DNA from: Ananas comosus
Taxonomy: Eukaryota > Streptophyta > Magnoliopsida > Poales > Bromeliaceae
Length of the DNA: 64,000 bases
Assembly: GCF_001540865.1 (NCBI RefSeq)
Contig: NC_033641.1
Coordinates: forward strand, 7,243,717-7,307,716
Direction: 5' to 3'
Positions within the stretch are counted from its first letter, which is position 1; the number at the start of each line of letters is the position of its first letter. The notes below the pieces were generated by a model. It saw nothing but the letters and a program-made list of their open reading frames with translations, searched no databases and was not told the DNA's origin. Made by a program: the position numbers and the translations under genes. Of this stretch, positions 43,066 through 56,000 are shown piece after piece.

Positions 43066-46000
43066 ATGCTGTACGACCCGGACGCGCTCGACGCCCTGGG
43101 GGACGAGGCGATCGCGGGCCTCGCGGAGAGCTGGGGCGGCTTCTGCGCGCTCACGGACGCGCTCCTCTGCGGGCGCGGCGACCTCCACGCTGGGCCGGAG
43201 CTCGTGCCCGTCGTCTCCGCCCTCTGCGCCCGCGGCCTCGCCTCCCTCGTCCGCGACCACTTCCTCCGCTCCCTCGAGGCACGTCGCCGTTTTTCCCTCT
43301 TTATTAAACGGATAGTAAAATGCCGCTGCGTTCCGTAAGAACCATGGAGTGGCAAGGTGGAAATGCGGTAAACTACTACTAGGTTTTGGCGAGTTTGAGG
43401 TCGAAAGTGTCGTTCGGTATGTGTTCGTAGGAATGCTCAAGTGAGAGGACAGGTTGATTCTTTTTTAAGTGTTTTATTCTTGCTTAGTGTGTTGGTTGTT
43501 GCTCTGGAAAGAAAAAAAAGATTTGCAAAATAGGGTCTTTCACTTCTCGGCATCGGAACAGGTAATTGACAGGCATAGGAAACTGAACGGTTTTTTTTTT
43601 TTTTTTAAATAAAAAAACAAATGGCCCGACAAATTTATATTTGCGAAAATTGTCCTCTTCCTGCTGCGCAAGCTCCCTGCTGGTCAGGGAAGGGCCATGC
43701 GTGCGTTTTCATTTTTAAGTTGAATACGGTGATTCAATCACTGTGCATTTTATACACGGTGATTGGATTACCATGTTCTTTTTTGTGTTTTTTAACATGT
43801 TTCTTTAATGGATGTTAGTGACAACATTTTCTGAATACACTTGGTATATCGCTATTTATTATCTTAAAGGTACTTAGCACATTCCTTGAACATACTTGTA
43901 TACTTGTCAGTAAATGTTCATAAAACTAAAAAAAACTAATAGGCTCCATAAATGAGAAGCCCGAGAGCAAATGAATTTGCTGATATGCATTATTTATTTA
44001 TTTTTTTAACCCTTCTTTTGTCTGATATATCATCGTGTGTTGCCAAGGAAGTCCTTATCATTATGAGCCACGCGCTTCTTTAACGACTAATTAGTCTCTT
44101 GAGTTATGTAAATATTCGGCCCCCTTGATATTTAAGATTATTGCTGCCATCTTGACAGTGAAAGCGAAAAATAAACTTGTTTCTCCTCTTAATCCGATCA
44201 TTTTATCTGTGGTGCAGGAAACTTTTAAACAGAATGCTGTTGAAAAGTTTTGGCAGCATTTTGATGGTTATTGTAATGCCTCAGAGCTACAAAAGGTTGA
44301 ATTTCATGTAAGTTAGCAGGTTCTTTTTTTTTTTTCGATTTTTATTTTTAAAAGAATGAAGAATTGAGACAGTAGCTCTCTTTATCCTTTGTTGGAAGTT
44401 TCTGCTATTAATAGCTAATAAAAATGAAACTGTTATGCTTATACTTGCGAGTTCTCTTTTTAAAGTTCATATTTTTGCTTGAAAGGGTTGCATGCATCCC
44501 CTAATATTTTGTTCCTGTTTTTCATTGCAAGGACCTTTTGTTTGATCTGTAACAATAATTGTGTTGTCATCTCTTTTATGGCTATTTACCATTGAGAATT
44601 GCTAACATTCTGCCATTTGAGTGGTAGTTATTATGTCATGCTTGTGAACTTAAATACTAGGAGCTATATGAATTTGAGGTTGTAATAGTCAAACAATCCG
44701 TCTTTCAATATGTTTTCTCTAGAAGAATAAAGAAGTGTAATGGTGTGCAATGCTCAAGTTTTGAAAAACTATTAATGACAACAAAGAGGACATATAGTAA
44801 CCTCACATAGAATTATATCAGACTAGGAGGAAACCAAAAAAGAGTCAGTTAGTCAAATGACATTCAATTAGGACTTTGAATCTTTACTGTGCAGGCTATT
44901 ATTGAATATGAACTTGGGACTCTTGATGTTAAAACTATGCTAACTTTTTCAGAGCTTTTTAAGGAAATATCAAGTATCAACATATTTTATTTGTATAAAG
45001 CATAATGGCATCACCAATTTCAATGGAATTGGCTAACGCGAATATTTAGTCGATTTTTTATTGCTCTTCTTCTTTTTGATATTTTTACCACACATGAAGG
45101 ATAAAAAATTGTTGAGTGAGTTGTCATGCTATAGGCCTTTGATGATTCAATTTAATTATAACTTATTTTAATATTCTGTATTGCAATTTCTAGGAACCTA
45201 GAAATGGTATCACTGACAAAATTGCTATTCCAGGATCAGGAAAACTGGCCTGAGGAAGTATTGAGTAAATCACTGGAAGAGACATGCTTAGAGAGGGGCT
45301 ATCAAGAAAAATGCCTTCTAATTCTTGCTCATGCTTTGGAGTCGTATGAAGATAGCATATCAGAAGGAAGGACAAAAGCAAAATGTTATAGTTCCAATTT
45401 GATTTCTAGATACCAGTTAATGGTATCTTCACTTTTTCTTACAACACTACCTTGGAGTTTTCCTGGTAAAGACTCTTCTATCGATAATATCTGTGTTGAA
45501 ATTATTCTCTTTGCATATATCATATGAATTTTCTTGCATGTTCCATGTTGTTTATTTTTGCATGATTCTTTCATGTGGGAACTGTTTCTTCATTTTAATA
45601 TACTACTTTCGTTTCTAACTCAGTAGCATTACTGTGAATTTTCTTTTATCAAATATCTTTTCTAAAACTTATGTGCAAATTTAAGAAGCCTTATTTTTCT
45701 TGGTGACATAAATATTATTTGTATATGTCCAGTTTCTTTTCTGTCGATTTTCTTTGTTGAATTCTTAGTTGCTGTGCCTTCCTTAATTCATATTTCTTAG
45801 GACAAAAACATGTCAAGTTATATCTGCACAATCTGTTGGCAGCTAGTTTGCTATATTACTCTCTAACTGGTTTAAAAGGCTTCATCATATAAAAGCTTTA
45901 AGATGATAACTTTCTATCTTCTAATAACTAATCTAGGTGGATGATTCTGAACATTTGTGCACCAATCTCTTCAGATCTATAATTCTTACAATATTATTTA

Positions 46001-47008
46001 ATAATCCAATTTGTTATAACCTAATGTGAACATTGCTTACTGTTTATTGGTTTAAATAATTCATCCTAAACTCCATTTAGCTGAACTTACTGGGAGGTTG
46101 ACCACACCCGCTTGCGTGTAGCTATCCAAGTCAAGGCTATTGTATCCAAGTCAAGAGTATTGACTAATCCAACTTGTTAGCCTTCCTTTTGACCTGATCT
46201 GATTGACAACTGCAATTATTCTATCCATTTACAACACCCTTATTTTAGTTATCGAAACTTAAAATTTACCAAGTGGTTATTTGAGTTATCTTAAACATTA
46301 CAAAAGTTGATTTGGATGATATTGTTTTCCATATATATCAATAGTTCCCTAGTTAATGAAGACATATCATTAAATCCTACAGCATGATTTGTTTTCAGGG
46401 TTTTGAATTAAATGCAAATAGGAGATTTTTTTTCTCTTTTGAGTGTTAGGATTTGGTATGGTCCTTCTCCAATCTCAGGCAGAAGCATGACAAGCGAGTG
46501 GGATCTCATTTAACTTGGCGAAAGTCTTGATTTATCAACTTTTAAGAGTTTTATTAGTTGAGGTTTTATTCAAAACCAAACTGAGGAGCATCAGTCTTGG
46601 CATTATTGGGCTATTTTAGTTTGGTATGGGAGAGTTGAGCAAACTGACACAAGAAATGTTTGAAACTAAAAAAAAAGAGTTGAGCAAACTGACACAAGAG
46701 TTGTTTGAAACTAAAAAGTAGTGGATTTTTGGTTGTATATCATGTATATCCTGGTTGCTAAAGGTCTTTCTTTCAAGTAGATGGTCTAATTAGCTATAGT
46801 GATATGGTGTTTGGAAACCAAATAAAATTATCAAAAATCCCGTACATGAATTCTACTATTTAGATGCCTTAGTTGGTATGGATCACTATCAGTTATGTGG
46901 ATTCTCAACTTAGTTGTCTCTGTTATGAATAAAGTTGTACCATTTTTTTCTTGTTGGCTGAAAGTTCATTTGCCTTGCTACCTCTCCCCTCCTCCTCCTC
47001 CTCCTCCT

Positions 47009-47041
<33 letters not shown>

Positions 47042-50000
47042 GAGATTTTCAAGTATCACTTTTGGCAGCTCTATGTTTTCCTTAATTTTCAGAGGTACTC
47101 CGCGTATACTTTAAGAAGAAATTGGAAGAATTAAATAGCATGATGTCTGGGGACTTTATTAGAAGTTGCAGTATGGATATCGACGAGTCTTATCATGAAA
47201 GAACTTTTTCTGGAAGCAATAATTTGGTCAAGAACATTGGCAAGGCTGTTAGTGAGCTTAGGAGTCTTGGTTTTACATCCATGACTGAAGATGCTTATGC
47301 TTCTGCCATCTTTTCGCTTTTAAAGGTTAGCCGGCCTTTTGTGTTTTCATGTATCTGATCTTTTGAGAATGTTCAATGTAATTATTCACCACTTTTGACG
47401 TCCTTATTTTTTCTTTGTCGCAACAACAGAGGAAGGTCCATGATTTGGCTGGTGATGATTACAGGAATCCTGTCCTTGAGTCTGTCAAGAAGTGGATTCA
47501 GGTACATTTTGATTTTGTACTTAATTACTTAAATATCCAAGTTTGGATATTTAGTTATTTAGTTGGCTAAATTTTGTATCTAATTCTTCTAAACTTTCAA
47601 TATTCTTGTTCAATAATGTAATCTATGCTCATTTTACTCTTAAAACTCTCTTCTCCAATCCCATTAGTTTGATGGTGGTCGTTAAATTCCATACTTTAAT
47701 TGCACAAACGTGTGGTTGTTTATCAGCAATTGTGTCATTGAACAACTCCTGAGTGTCACTATGGAAGCTAGGGATTTGTTAGGAACTTAGGATCTTATCC
47801 AGCAGTGGAGCCAAGGCCTGGCAGATACCTTTTAGTAGCTAATTTATGAACTGCAGTGTGACAGTATTACGATATTAGAAATGCTTGATTTAAGAGCTCA
47901 GCGCATGGCAGTATATGGGAGAATTCATTAGTTATGATGAGAATGCTTGCTTCTAACAAAGGATGATTTTTAACCTATTATGTTCCTTAATAGGATTTCT
48001 CTAGTTATAGTGCTGCTTCTGAATCAAGCAAAAGAACCACAGCAAATTCAGTGAATCATCTATATACTTGAGAAGTGTTTGGCAACTTTTGTTAGTAGCT
48101 TGCTTTTCACTTGATAGTGTTTTCTTTATCTGAATGTACAACTGCAGTGCAAATTTCTTAAATCTTTGCTAACATCATGTTGGACTTTTATTAGGCTGTT
48201 CCTCTTCAATTTTTACATGCTCTTCTATCATATTTGGGAGATTCACTTGATTATGATGGTGGCTCATCTGGTCTTAAGTCACCTTTGGCTTCACAACCTT
48301 CTTTCTTTCCTGGCATTGGCATCCCTCCTGAGGCCCTTGTCAGATGGCAGTTGCGCCTTGAATATTTGGCTTACGAGACCTTGCAAGACCTGAGAATAAG
48401 CAAACTTTTTGAGATCATTGTAGACTACCCTGACAGGTTATTCTTTACTTTGTTTTTGCCCTTTCATGGATGGCTTTAATGAAGATTCGTGTGAACTCAA
48501 AAAACACAATTCTTTAGAGATTTCTGTATATCATCTCCTCTTGTAATTTTTGGAAGAATAATACTTTTTGTACTGAATAGATTCCCAATGTACAGATGAT
48601 GAGTTAGGTTAAAATCTGAGTTTCATAGCAAGTCTAAAAAACTGAGCCACTATTTAACTGCCATATTACAAAGTTTAGTTTGCTATTCCACTCTGGGGTT
48701 CATTCAGAGGTGCCCCTAGTGATACTCTTTTCAGAAAGTAGAATTAGAATCAAGGTTAGTAGATTTGGATGCTTAGGTTGCTTATCTCAAATTGCTGTTT
48801 AACTACTCTGTATCTAGGTTCTAAGAATATGATGCAAACCGAGAGGTTGCCAAAATTGAATTTTCAAGTTTGCTTTTGTTTAAAGGTAAAACTGTCACGC
48901 CCCCGCCCCGAGACCGCTACCAATTTGGTCTGGTTTGGGCGCGGCGAACGGACGGCCGAACGGACAGCAACTCCCCTGCTCGCCCAAGGCTCATGTGACG
49001 AGATCATGTACATAAGTTCCCAGGAAATACACTTGATTACATACATGATCAAGCAACGACAACGAAGCAGAACCAGTGCTAACTAATCAAGAGCAAGCAA
49101 CACGAGTAAAATATACAAGTGATCAAAAGAGAGATATTTACTATTGAACTCATTCAACTTTATACAATTATTTCATCTTTTACATTCTTCCAGAACATAT
49201 GTACAATCACTCTCAAAACCTCACCCTATACAATATCTACTCTCAAACATAAGTACAGGGTAGAGCTAATGCAAAAGGAAGTAAAGCTAGCTATGGATAC
49301 CCCTAGGGCGCTATGCCCTTGCCACGATCCTCGTGCTCGCCGGGGACACTCGAACTTGGACCTGTAGAGAGTGGGGTGAGAACTATCTTCCATAGTTCCC
49401 AGTGGGTTCGGCCGCTGACTCCGCCGATCTCCCCACTAGGTCTAAGCAGGCACAGATAGATATGCAGATAGGTAGATATATGAAATTGAAAGCATTAACG
49501 GTAATAAGCAACTATAACATGAACATCTAACTATGCCTCAATCTGCAGTAATGGATGCATGAAACCAGTGATAAGGCTAGCTAAGTACCAAGCTACTATG
49601 TTCAAGAATAATGGTGGTTCATCACTTTACCCGATCATTCGATCAATCTGGTATCTCGTTCTCAATCTCACGTATATAAATCTCATAGGGGAGTAGCCTC
49701 ACAGAACTATCCTCCGAGACCGCCTGCGGACAGCTCGCAGACTGTCCGAGCAATTCTTTGAACTGCCCCTCAAGTGACAAATACTCCGGAGTGCACAGCT
49801 TGTGGGGAGCGACCCCTACAAGCGCAGACAAGCTATGTGAGCTTAATCCGAACTCACGAACTGGTCCTACCAACTAAGGTTGGTCCCATCGTAGAATCAA
49901 GTATTCCAATACCCAAGCTCATAGTGTTTTGACTACACTAGGGTTCTCATGTTCAATGTCAACTAGATGCCACTCGTTTGTGTTCATTGTTAACTAGATG

Positions 50001-53000
50001 CCACCCGTTCTCTTGACAAGTTCTCAATACCCTAGTCTACACTGTACTAGGTTTTCATTGCTACAAGTACAACCAACACATATAGGGTTAAACTGTATCA
50101 TACTACCTCGAGCACACTAGGTTCTAGTGCTATATCAACTAAGCCACATTAACACTAGCATGCGAATATAGATACTAATAACATAATTCCCTATATGCAA
50201 CATGTGCGATATGCAATTTGATCAACATGATAACTCAGACATATGGAGCAGTTCAACTGCTTCGGGATGGCACCCCCCACCTTTTGGTAGTGCCGCGTAG
50301 CTAGAAAACTCGACGTCGCGGTCCTCGTACGTCGCTTCAACTTCTCGGGGTAAAACGAACCCTCAAGTACTCGTTTCGGCGATATCTTCGCATTCGCTCG
50401 TCGTATCGACGAACCGTCTTAGCCGACGCGTCCAGAGACCTAGCAATTAGGTTTACGACCCATTAAACAAGATCAAACCCTACATTTCCAAAAACCCCAA
50501 ATCCGTGCCCTAGGTTAGCAACGATGGAGAAATCCGTGGTGCAAGCTTCAAATTCGAGCTCGAACCACCTCCTTAACCTCAATAGGTTCCATTCGAACCA
50601 TTCCTAAGCAATAAAACCCTAACTCACGAAACTCACCATTGAAGGGTTGAGGCTTACCTCAATACCAAGCTCCAAGCTTGCTCTAGCTTGCGGGAGAGAA
50701 GGAAGAAGATGATCCTCTTCCTCTTCTTGGTCTTCTCCTTCTTCTTTCTCTTCTTCTCCTTCTCCTTTCTCTTCTTCTCCTTCTCCTTCCTCTATTTCGT
50801 TCAAGAGAGAGAGAGAGAGAATGTGTGAGAGAGAGAAGGGAATGAGAGTGTGTGTGTGTGTGTGTGGAGGGTCCCCCAAGCCCTCATAAAGGCCTATTTG
50901 CACATAAGCCCCTCAACTTTCTATTTTCTGTAACAGCCCTGCCTGGGCATTTCCCGCAGTGAGGGACCTGTCCCAGGTCGGGGAGACTGGTCCCCGAGAG
51001 CCTCTCATTCGGGCAGAGTGGATTTCGCGTTCGGGAACCGGTCCCTTCTCGAGAGACCGGTCCCCGCCTGAGAGACCGGTTCCCGAGAGCAACATTTTCG
51101 GGACTTAGCCGATTTTCGACCTCTGATCACTTTTCGCACGCGGGGGACCGGTCCCTCCCTGCCAGGGACCGGTTGCATCAGGAATTCCCCGCAACCATAG
51201 CCTCGTGGACCGGTCTCTCCCTACCAGGGACCGGTCCCCGAGAGCAAAAACTCCAAAAGTGCAGATTTTTGCACTGATGCTCTCGCGGACTCTTTCTTAA
51301 TGCACTTTATGCATTATAATCATCTTCGGACTTTCCGAAGCCTATACCCTCGACAATCAGTCGATTCTAAACGAAGTCTAATCCTCGGATTTCGAGAATT
51401 CACTTCCTTATAAAAACTAGGTTCAATTTATCAATTCCGATGAACTTTAAGCAAGGAAGCAAAAATTTCAGCAAGAAAAAAATTAAAATCGAATTAAAGT
51501 AATACTAAGATGATGATAAACCTTCAATATATGAGATAATAACAACCAACTGAAAATACATATAATAGTTCCAAAAGGTAAATTCGGCTTTATCGGACTT
51601 AAAGCTTTAGATTTGGTTGTTTGGCAAATATGGTTGGTAATGGTGGAAGGCTAGATTAAAAGGGAATAATAGGATATCAAGAGATAAGAGATACAAAAAG
51701 TGCACTGTTCACACGATTGCGCGGGATCCACGATCGACGAGGAGGGCGGTACACCACTGGTAGAACTTTGGCAACGGGAAAAAAGAAGAGGAGGCAGTGA
51801 CTCGGAAAAAGAGGAGGGGTAGAAGTAGAAGCCGATCTTGTCACGAGGAAGAAGTGACAACGATCAAGTTGAGGAAGAAGACGATCTCGGCGCGAGGAAG
51901 AAGCGTCGATGATCTCACCGGGAAGTAGAACACCAAGGATAAAGAGTGAGAGTAGAATTTTCTATTCATCCAAATATATCCCTTAAGGCTTCAAGAATCA
52001 TGTATTTATAGTGTTGAAAGCCCCTGATAATAAATTATTGTCTTTTCATTTTCAACACAACACGGTCACCCAAGAGTTGTGCATAGAAAACGAAGCAACT
52101 TTGGGAATTTCAAAGGTCTTTCTTTTATTTTTTTTGGGGAATTCCAAAGGTCTTTTTGGGATTTTTTTTTGTTTATGGGAGAAAAGGGTTTGGATTAGCC
52201 AAATCAACTAAAACCAAATGATTTAAGTCCAATCAAACATGAACCTACAAAATAAAAGAAAATTGCATTTGAAAATAAAACGAGATTTATTTGCTGCATC
52301 AGAATAGTAGGGAGTATCATGATTCATGAGTATGTTTGTTTGCTGCTTGACCTTTTCGTTATTGTCAATGTATCTATGTATTAGGTTTCCTTTGAAGCCC
52401 GCTGATATGAATCACGATCTTCATGGCTAGTTTTCCTTGCCCACAATATTTTATCCAAACTTTTAGGCCAATTATTTTTTTTGCTAATTTATAATTTGTA
52501 CAAACATGGTTTGGAGGTACTCCTGTATTCACTCATGCTTTGTTCTTGTTATGCTTTGGTGCTTGTGTTTTTTGAGTTCTTCTATTCCTGCAAATATTCT
52601 CGTCACCTGATTATCATTTGCGAAACTTTATGAAGCTCTCCTGCAATTGAAGATCTAAAGCAATGCTTGGAGTATACTGGTCAACACTCAAAGCTTGTTG
52701 ACTCATTCATTTCTTCCTTAAGATATCGGTTGCTTACTGCTGGTGCATCAACCAATGACATATTGCACCAATATGTATCCACCATCAAGGCACTCCGGAC
52801 GATAGACCCAACCGGTGTATTTTTGGAGGCAGTAGGAGAACCAATTAGGGATTACCTGAGAGGAAGGAAAGACACAATAAAATGCATAGTGACCATGCTT
52901 ACTGATGGGAGTGGGGGAAATGCTGGTGGCTCGGGAAACACTGATGATAGTCTTTTGGAAGAGTTAAATAGAGACGCAGAAAATCAGGGGAGTATGGACT

Positions 53001-56000
53001 ATGAAGATGATGTAAGTACTGATGAGAAGCAAGCATGGTTAAATGCTGAACGGTATGTTTTACTTTTGTTCAATATTTCTTTCCTATGTCTGGTGTGAAA
53101 AGATGTGACTCGTTTAACATGTCTGGGCTTATCTTAGATAGGAATAATTTGCAGCTTTTTTACACATCTATATCTATATCTATATCTATATCTATATCTC
53201 ACTAGGAGTTCACACGTACAAGAGTCATCTATTTCATTGGGAGTTCATTGAGAGACCATTTTTTTAAGCGCAAGCACACTGGTTTACGAAACTAAGTTTT
53301 TGAAGTGCATATATAAATATTTAGATTTTGCTAGGATAGAGCTGTAAATAGATAACTTTGAAGGTGTATACATGTTACTATGTAAGCATGTTCACTTGTG
53401 ATTTTTTAGCAAGGTGCTGTCTGACTTTTTACTTGTCCTGTTATTGTTATTATATATAGTTGGGAACCTGATCCTGTAGAGGCAGACCCATTAAAGGGTA
53501 GCAGGAATAGAAGGAAAATTGACATACTTGGGCTGATGGTCAGCATAATTGGTTCGAAGGACCAGCTAGTCAATGAATATCGTGTGATGCTTGCAGAAAA
53601 GCTTCTCAATAAATCTGATTATGATATAGATTCAGAGATTCGCACATTAGAGCTACTTAAGGTGGGTTATCTTCAATGTATTTTTAGTCTTCATGTAATG
53701 TAGCATGCTGGACACTGCAACCTAATTGTACCTTGGTTTGTCAATGCTAGTTCATAATATTCCTGGATTTCAACTTGTTAATTTATATGAAACAATTATT
53801 TTTCTTCAAAAGTTTAGCTAGTAAAGAACAGTGTCTTTCATATTTATATTCAACTCCCTCTCACGTCTGGGCTCGAGACTTTTGGATGGGCCCAAGATGT
53901 GAGCTTAATTTAAATGAGAAAAAAATAAATGAGACTAGAAGCCTGATAGGACTCGAACTCAAGACCTTCAGCTTTGATGTCATGTTAAATTATATGAAAC
54001 AACTGTTTTTGTTCAAAAACTTGAGCTATCAGAGAACAGTGTCTTTAATATTTACATTCAAAACAACTACTTGCGAGGCAGATTTTAATTTTGCTGCATA
54101 TTCAGATACACTTTGGAGAGAGTAGCATGCAGAAATGTGAAATTATGCTCAATGACTTGATTGATTCGAAGAGAACAAATGCTAATATCAAAGCATCTCT
54201 GGCCAAGCCATCTCTTGCTGGTATTGTGGAACTTCCACAGAGAACTGTTGTTTATAAGTCCTAGCCACTCTTTCTGCATGAATTCCAAGTATATTGATGC
54301 TTTTTGGTCTCTTTTTTTAGGTTCTGAACAGGAAGTAGCAGATGTGTCACTTGGTCTACTTGATACTACAATAATATCTGCAAATTTTTGGCCACCAATC
54401 CAGGTACGTAGTTAAAAGTTATGAATTAGCCTATGTTACTATATTTTTGGGCCAAGGCAGTACAAGTTCATATTACCAAGTATCCTCACTGTCTTTTGAG
54501 CTTTAAGCCTTTACTACAATTTGTTTTATTTGGCAATTTGTTTATTTGGCAATTTGTTTTCCATACAAGTTAAAGAGGTTATGGAAGAATCACTTTGAAC
54601 TGCCATGAGCAATGGTATTTGTGCTTTGAATGTTCTAGAAGCTAATCTTGACTATTGCTAACCAGAGCTTTTAGAACATAAATGTTTTAACTCAACTAGG
54701 TGCAAAGAAATCCTACGTTTGTCATACTGACTGCAAAATTCAAAGTTATTATAAAGTATTAATTTAGAAATTTAACATAATGAGGTTAAGTTTGTTTGAA
54801 TCTCTCATTAGTCATTTCTCAATGTTTTAGCATTGAAAGAAAAAGTTTGAAGTGAATTTCGTAAAAACTTGAATCATTCAAATTTTTAATCCATGCATTT
54901 TGATCTTTATTTTGTTAGCCTGTAAGGAAAAATGAAAAAGGTTAGATATAAGAAGAAGATGGATAATTTTCAGGTTGAAGCATAGTGTTTAAATTTGTCC
55001 CCTTTGTTTTCTGCATGGGAATCATAAAGTTACGAATCAACTTTACTGAAGACAAACTTTTATCATGAGATACTCATTATATAGACTGAATAAATTGCTG
55101 TGGCTGCATCGTAAATGGTTAATATAAATTAAGGTCTAGGGCGTATGCGTTATTTATTTTGTTCCATGGTTGAATTACATGATTTTCTTTGTGGGGCCGC
55201 GTCCTATCTTTTTTCTGAGCACTTATTCTTTGGAGGAAAATGCAGGAAGAATCTCTTGTTATCCCTGGATCAATTGACCAATTACTGTCTGATTATGCAA
55301 AGAGGTTTCATGAGATAAAAACTCCTCGTAAGCTGTTGTGGAAGAAAAACCTTGGAATAGTGAAGGTGCGCGACTAAACATGGAAGTAATGAGTGATAAT
55401 TTGGTTTAACTTTATGCGACTGGATCAAGATGTCCCGCCTAACCTTAAAGCTTTAGTCAGAGAGTATTTTACTTGATGGTTGCAGTTATTCTATTTGCTA
55501 CTTATAATATCTTTCTGTACTAGTTGGAACTACAATTTGAAGATCGGAACATGCAGTTCACTGTAGCTCCAGTGCATGCAGCAATTATAATGCAATTTCA
55601 AGAGCAAACATGGTAAGCATTTAAGTTGTCTTGTATAAATTGTTGTAAACTTAGGTTCTGACAAAAACAATTGTTACCTTCTTCAGCTGGACTTCGAAGA
55701 ATCTTGCAGCTGCAATTGGGATACCTGTGGAAACTCTTAACAGAAGAATAAGTTTCTGGATAAGCAAGGTACTGCACTGAAATAATATGCTTGTAAAAAA
55801 TGGTACAGATTCTTGGCCGTCCATCTCTTTATGAACTTATAACACCTGAAAGGTTGAACCATCTCTTATTAAATTTAAGCAAGATGACCTGAAAACACTA
55901 TCATAATGTTGATTATTGTTTTTTGCAAACACAACAACTACGCTATTTTGAAATTTTCTCCTTCGTAACTATTCAGTGTCTTATAAGTACAATTTCAGCG

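Noticed and set aside
42958..43440. 160-codon minus-strand frame opposite APC2 exon 1
   Set aside because: Shadow of a GC-rich exon; no homology recognised.
53930..53960. tRNA gene suggested by the ggactcgaactcaagacc word
   Set aside because: Only a B-box-like stretch on the minus strand; no cloverleaf could be made, and it belongs to a dispersed repeat.
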